A stretch of DNA of 6,385 nt, from positions 1 to 6,385 of the forward strand of contig QHYO01000294.1 in the NCBI GenBank assembly GCA_003224135.1, read 5' to 3'. The notes under the pieces were generated by a model. It had not been told where the DNA came from. It made no database searches and saw nothing but the letters and a program-made list of their open reading frames with translations. The position numbers and the translations under genes were made by a program. The DNA is from Acidobacteriota bacterium (lineage in GTDB: Bacteria; Acidobacteriota; Terriglobia; Acidiferrales; UBA7541). Below, in pieces: positions 6,286-6,385 of the stretch (the stretch's first letter is position 1; every line of letters starts with the position of its first letter).

Positions 6286-6293
6286 AGGAGGTG
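6286..6293 (+). promoter_or_regulatory. Orphan Shine-Dalgarno-like sequence
   Basis: AGGAGGTG on the + strand is nearly a perfect anti-16S match. The only start at suitable distance is TTG 6299, which opens a 12-codon frame ending at TAG 6335-6337 (it would read MKADNSRTKCFF). It may be a leader peptide of the gene to the right, or chance. Confidence 0.25.
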
Positions 6294-6378
6294 CTTTTTT
6301 GAAAGCGGACAATTCACGCACAAAGTGTTTTTTTTAGCGGATTCGCAATCGCTCCGGTTCCGACCCAAAATGAGCCAC

Positions 6379-6385
6379 AGGAGGG
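6379..6385 (+). promoter_or_regulatory. Ribosome binding site of a + strand gene beginning beyond the window
   Basis: AGGAGGG occupies the last seven bases. With a normal spacing its start codon would fall about 5-9 bases past the edge, giving a gene divergent from the radical SAM gene. The gene itself is not visible. Confidence 0.5.

Larger units (their letters stand above)
6261..6385. promoter_or_regulatory. Probable divergent intergenic region
   Basis: No gene is seen in these 125 bases. The region is AT-richer than its surroundings and holds two T runs on the + strand, T6 at 6295-6300 and T8 at 6328-6335. These are A tracts upstream of the radical SAM gene on the - strand and could bend DNA or aid its promoter. 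I find no convincing paired -35/-10 boxes in either direction. Very short stems (GCA/TGC and GCAC/GTGT) precede both T runs but are too weak to call terminators. Confidence 0.45.

Noticed and set aside
6295..6335. T6 and T8 runs as intrinsic terminators
   Set aside because: The stems before them are only 3-4 base pairs with wobble pairs, too weak for a standard terminator, and no + strand gene ends here.

Overview
The window looks like chromosomal DNA of a moderately GC-rich Gram-negative bacterium. An Acidobacteriota origin is my best guess. It rests on remembered resemblance of the TamB-like and radical SAM proteins to acidobacterial families, on the pairing of a SurA-like gene with a TamB-like gene, and on base composition. 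No rRNA or other phylogenetic marker is present, so this is inference.

Layout. (1) Positions 2-241, + strand: the 3' end of a SurA/PpiC-like periplasmic chaperone gene whose start lies outside the window. (2) Positions 238-4225, + strand: a TamB-like envelope protein gene, joined to the chaperone gene by an ATGA stop/start overlap. It is split into two reading frames, 238-1290 (membrane anchor plus first part) and 1271-4225 (the rest, including the conserved C-terminal TamB domain). A frame change near 1231-1246 would join them into one protein of about 1,330 residues. (3) Positions 4226-4274: a short convergent gap with a stem-loop. (4) Positions 4275-4907, - strand: a secreted DUF2059 protein with a strong ribosome binding site. 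(5) Positions 4908-5189: a gap of 282 bases with several inverted repeats and an AT-rich promoter-like patch. (6) Positions 5190-6260, - strand: a radical SAM enzyme with a CX3CX2C cluster motif and a cysteine-rich C-terminal region. (7) Positions 6261-6385: a probable divergent promoter region. It ends in a Shine-Dalgarno sequence at the right edge, suggesting a + strand gene starting just outside the window.

How the genes fit together. The chaperone and TamB-like genes form an outer-membrane biogenesis pair: one escorts unfolded envelope proteins across the periplasm, and TamB family proteins bridge inner and outer membranes for lipid transport and/or outer-membrane protein assembly. The DUF2059 protein is also exported but is transcribed convergently. 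The radical SAM enzyme has no visible functional link to the others. The main anomaly is the split tamB-like gene. The rest resembles ordinary housekeeping or accessory chromosome, and I see no phage, insertion sequence, CRISPR array, tRNA or rRNA.
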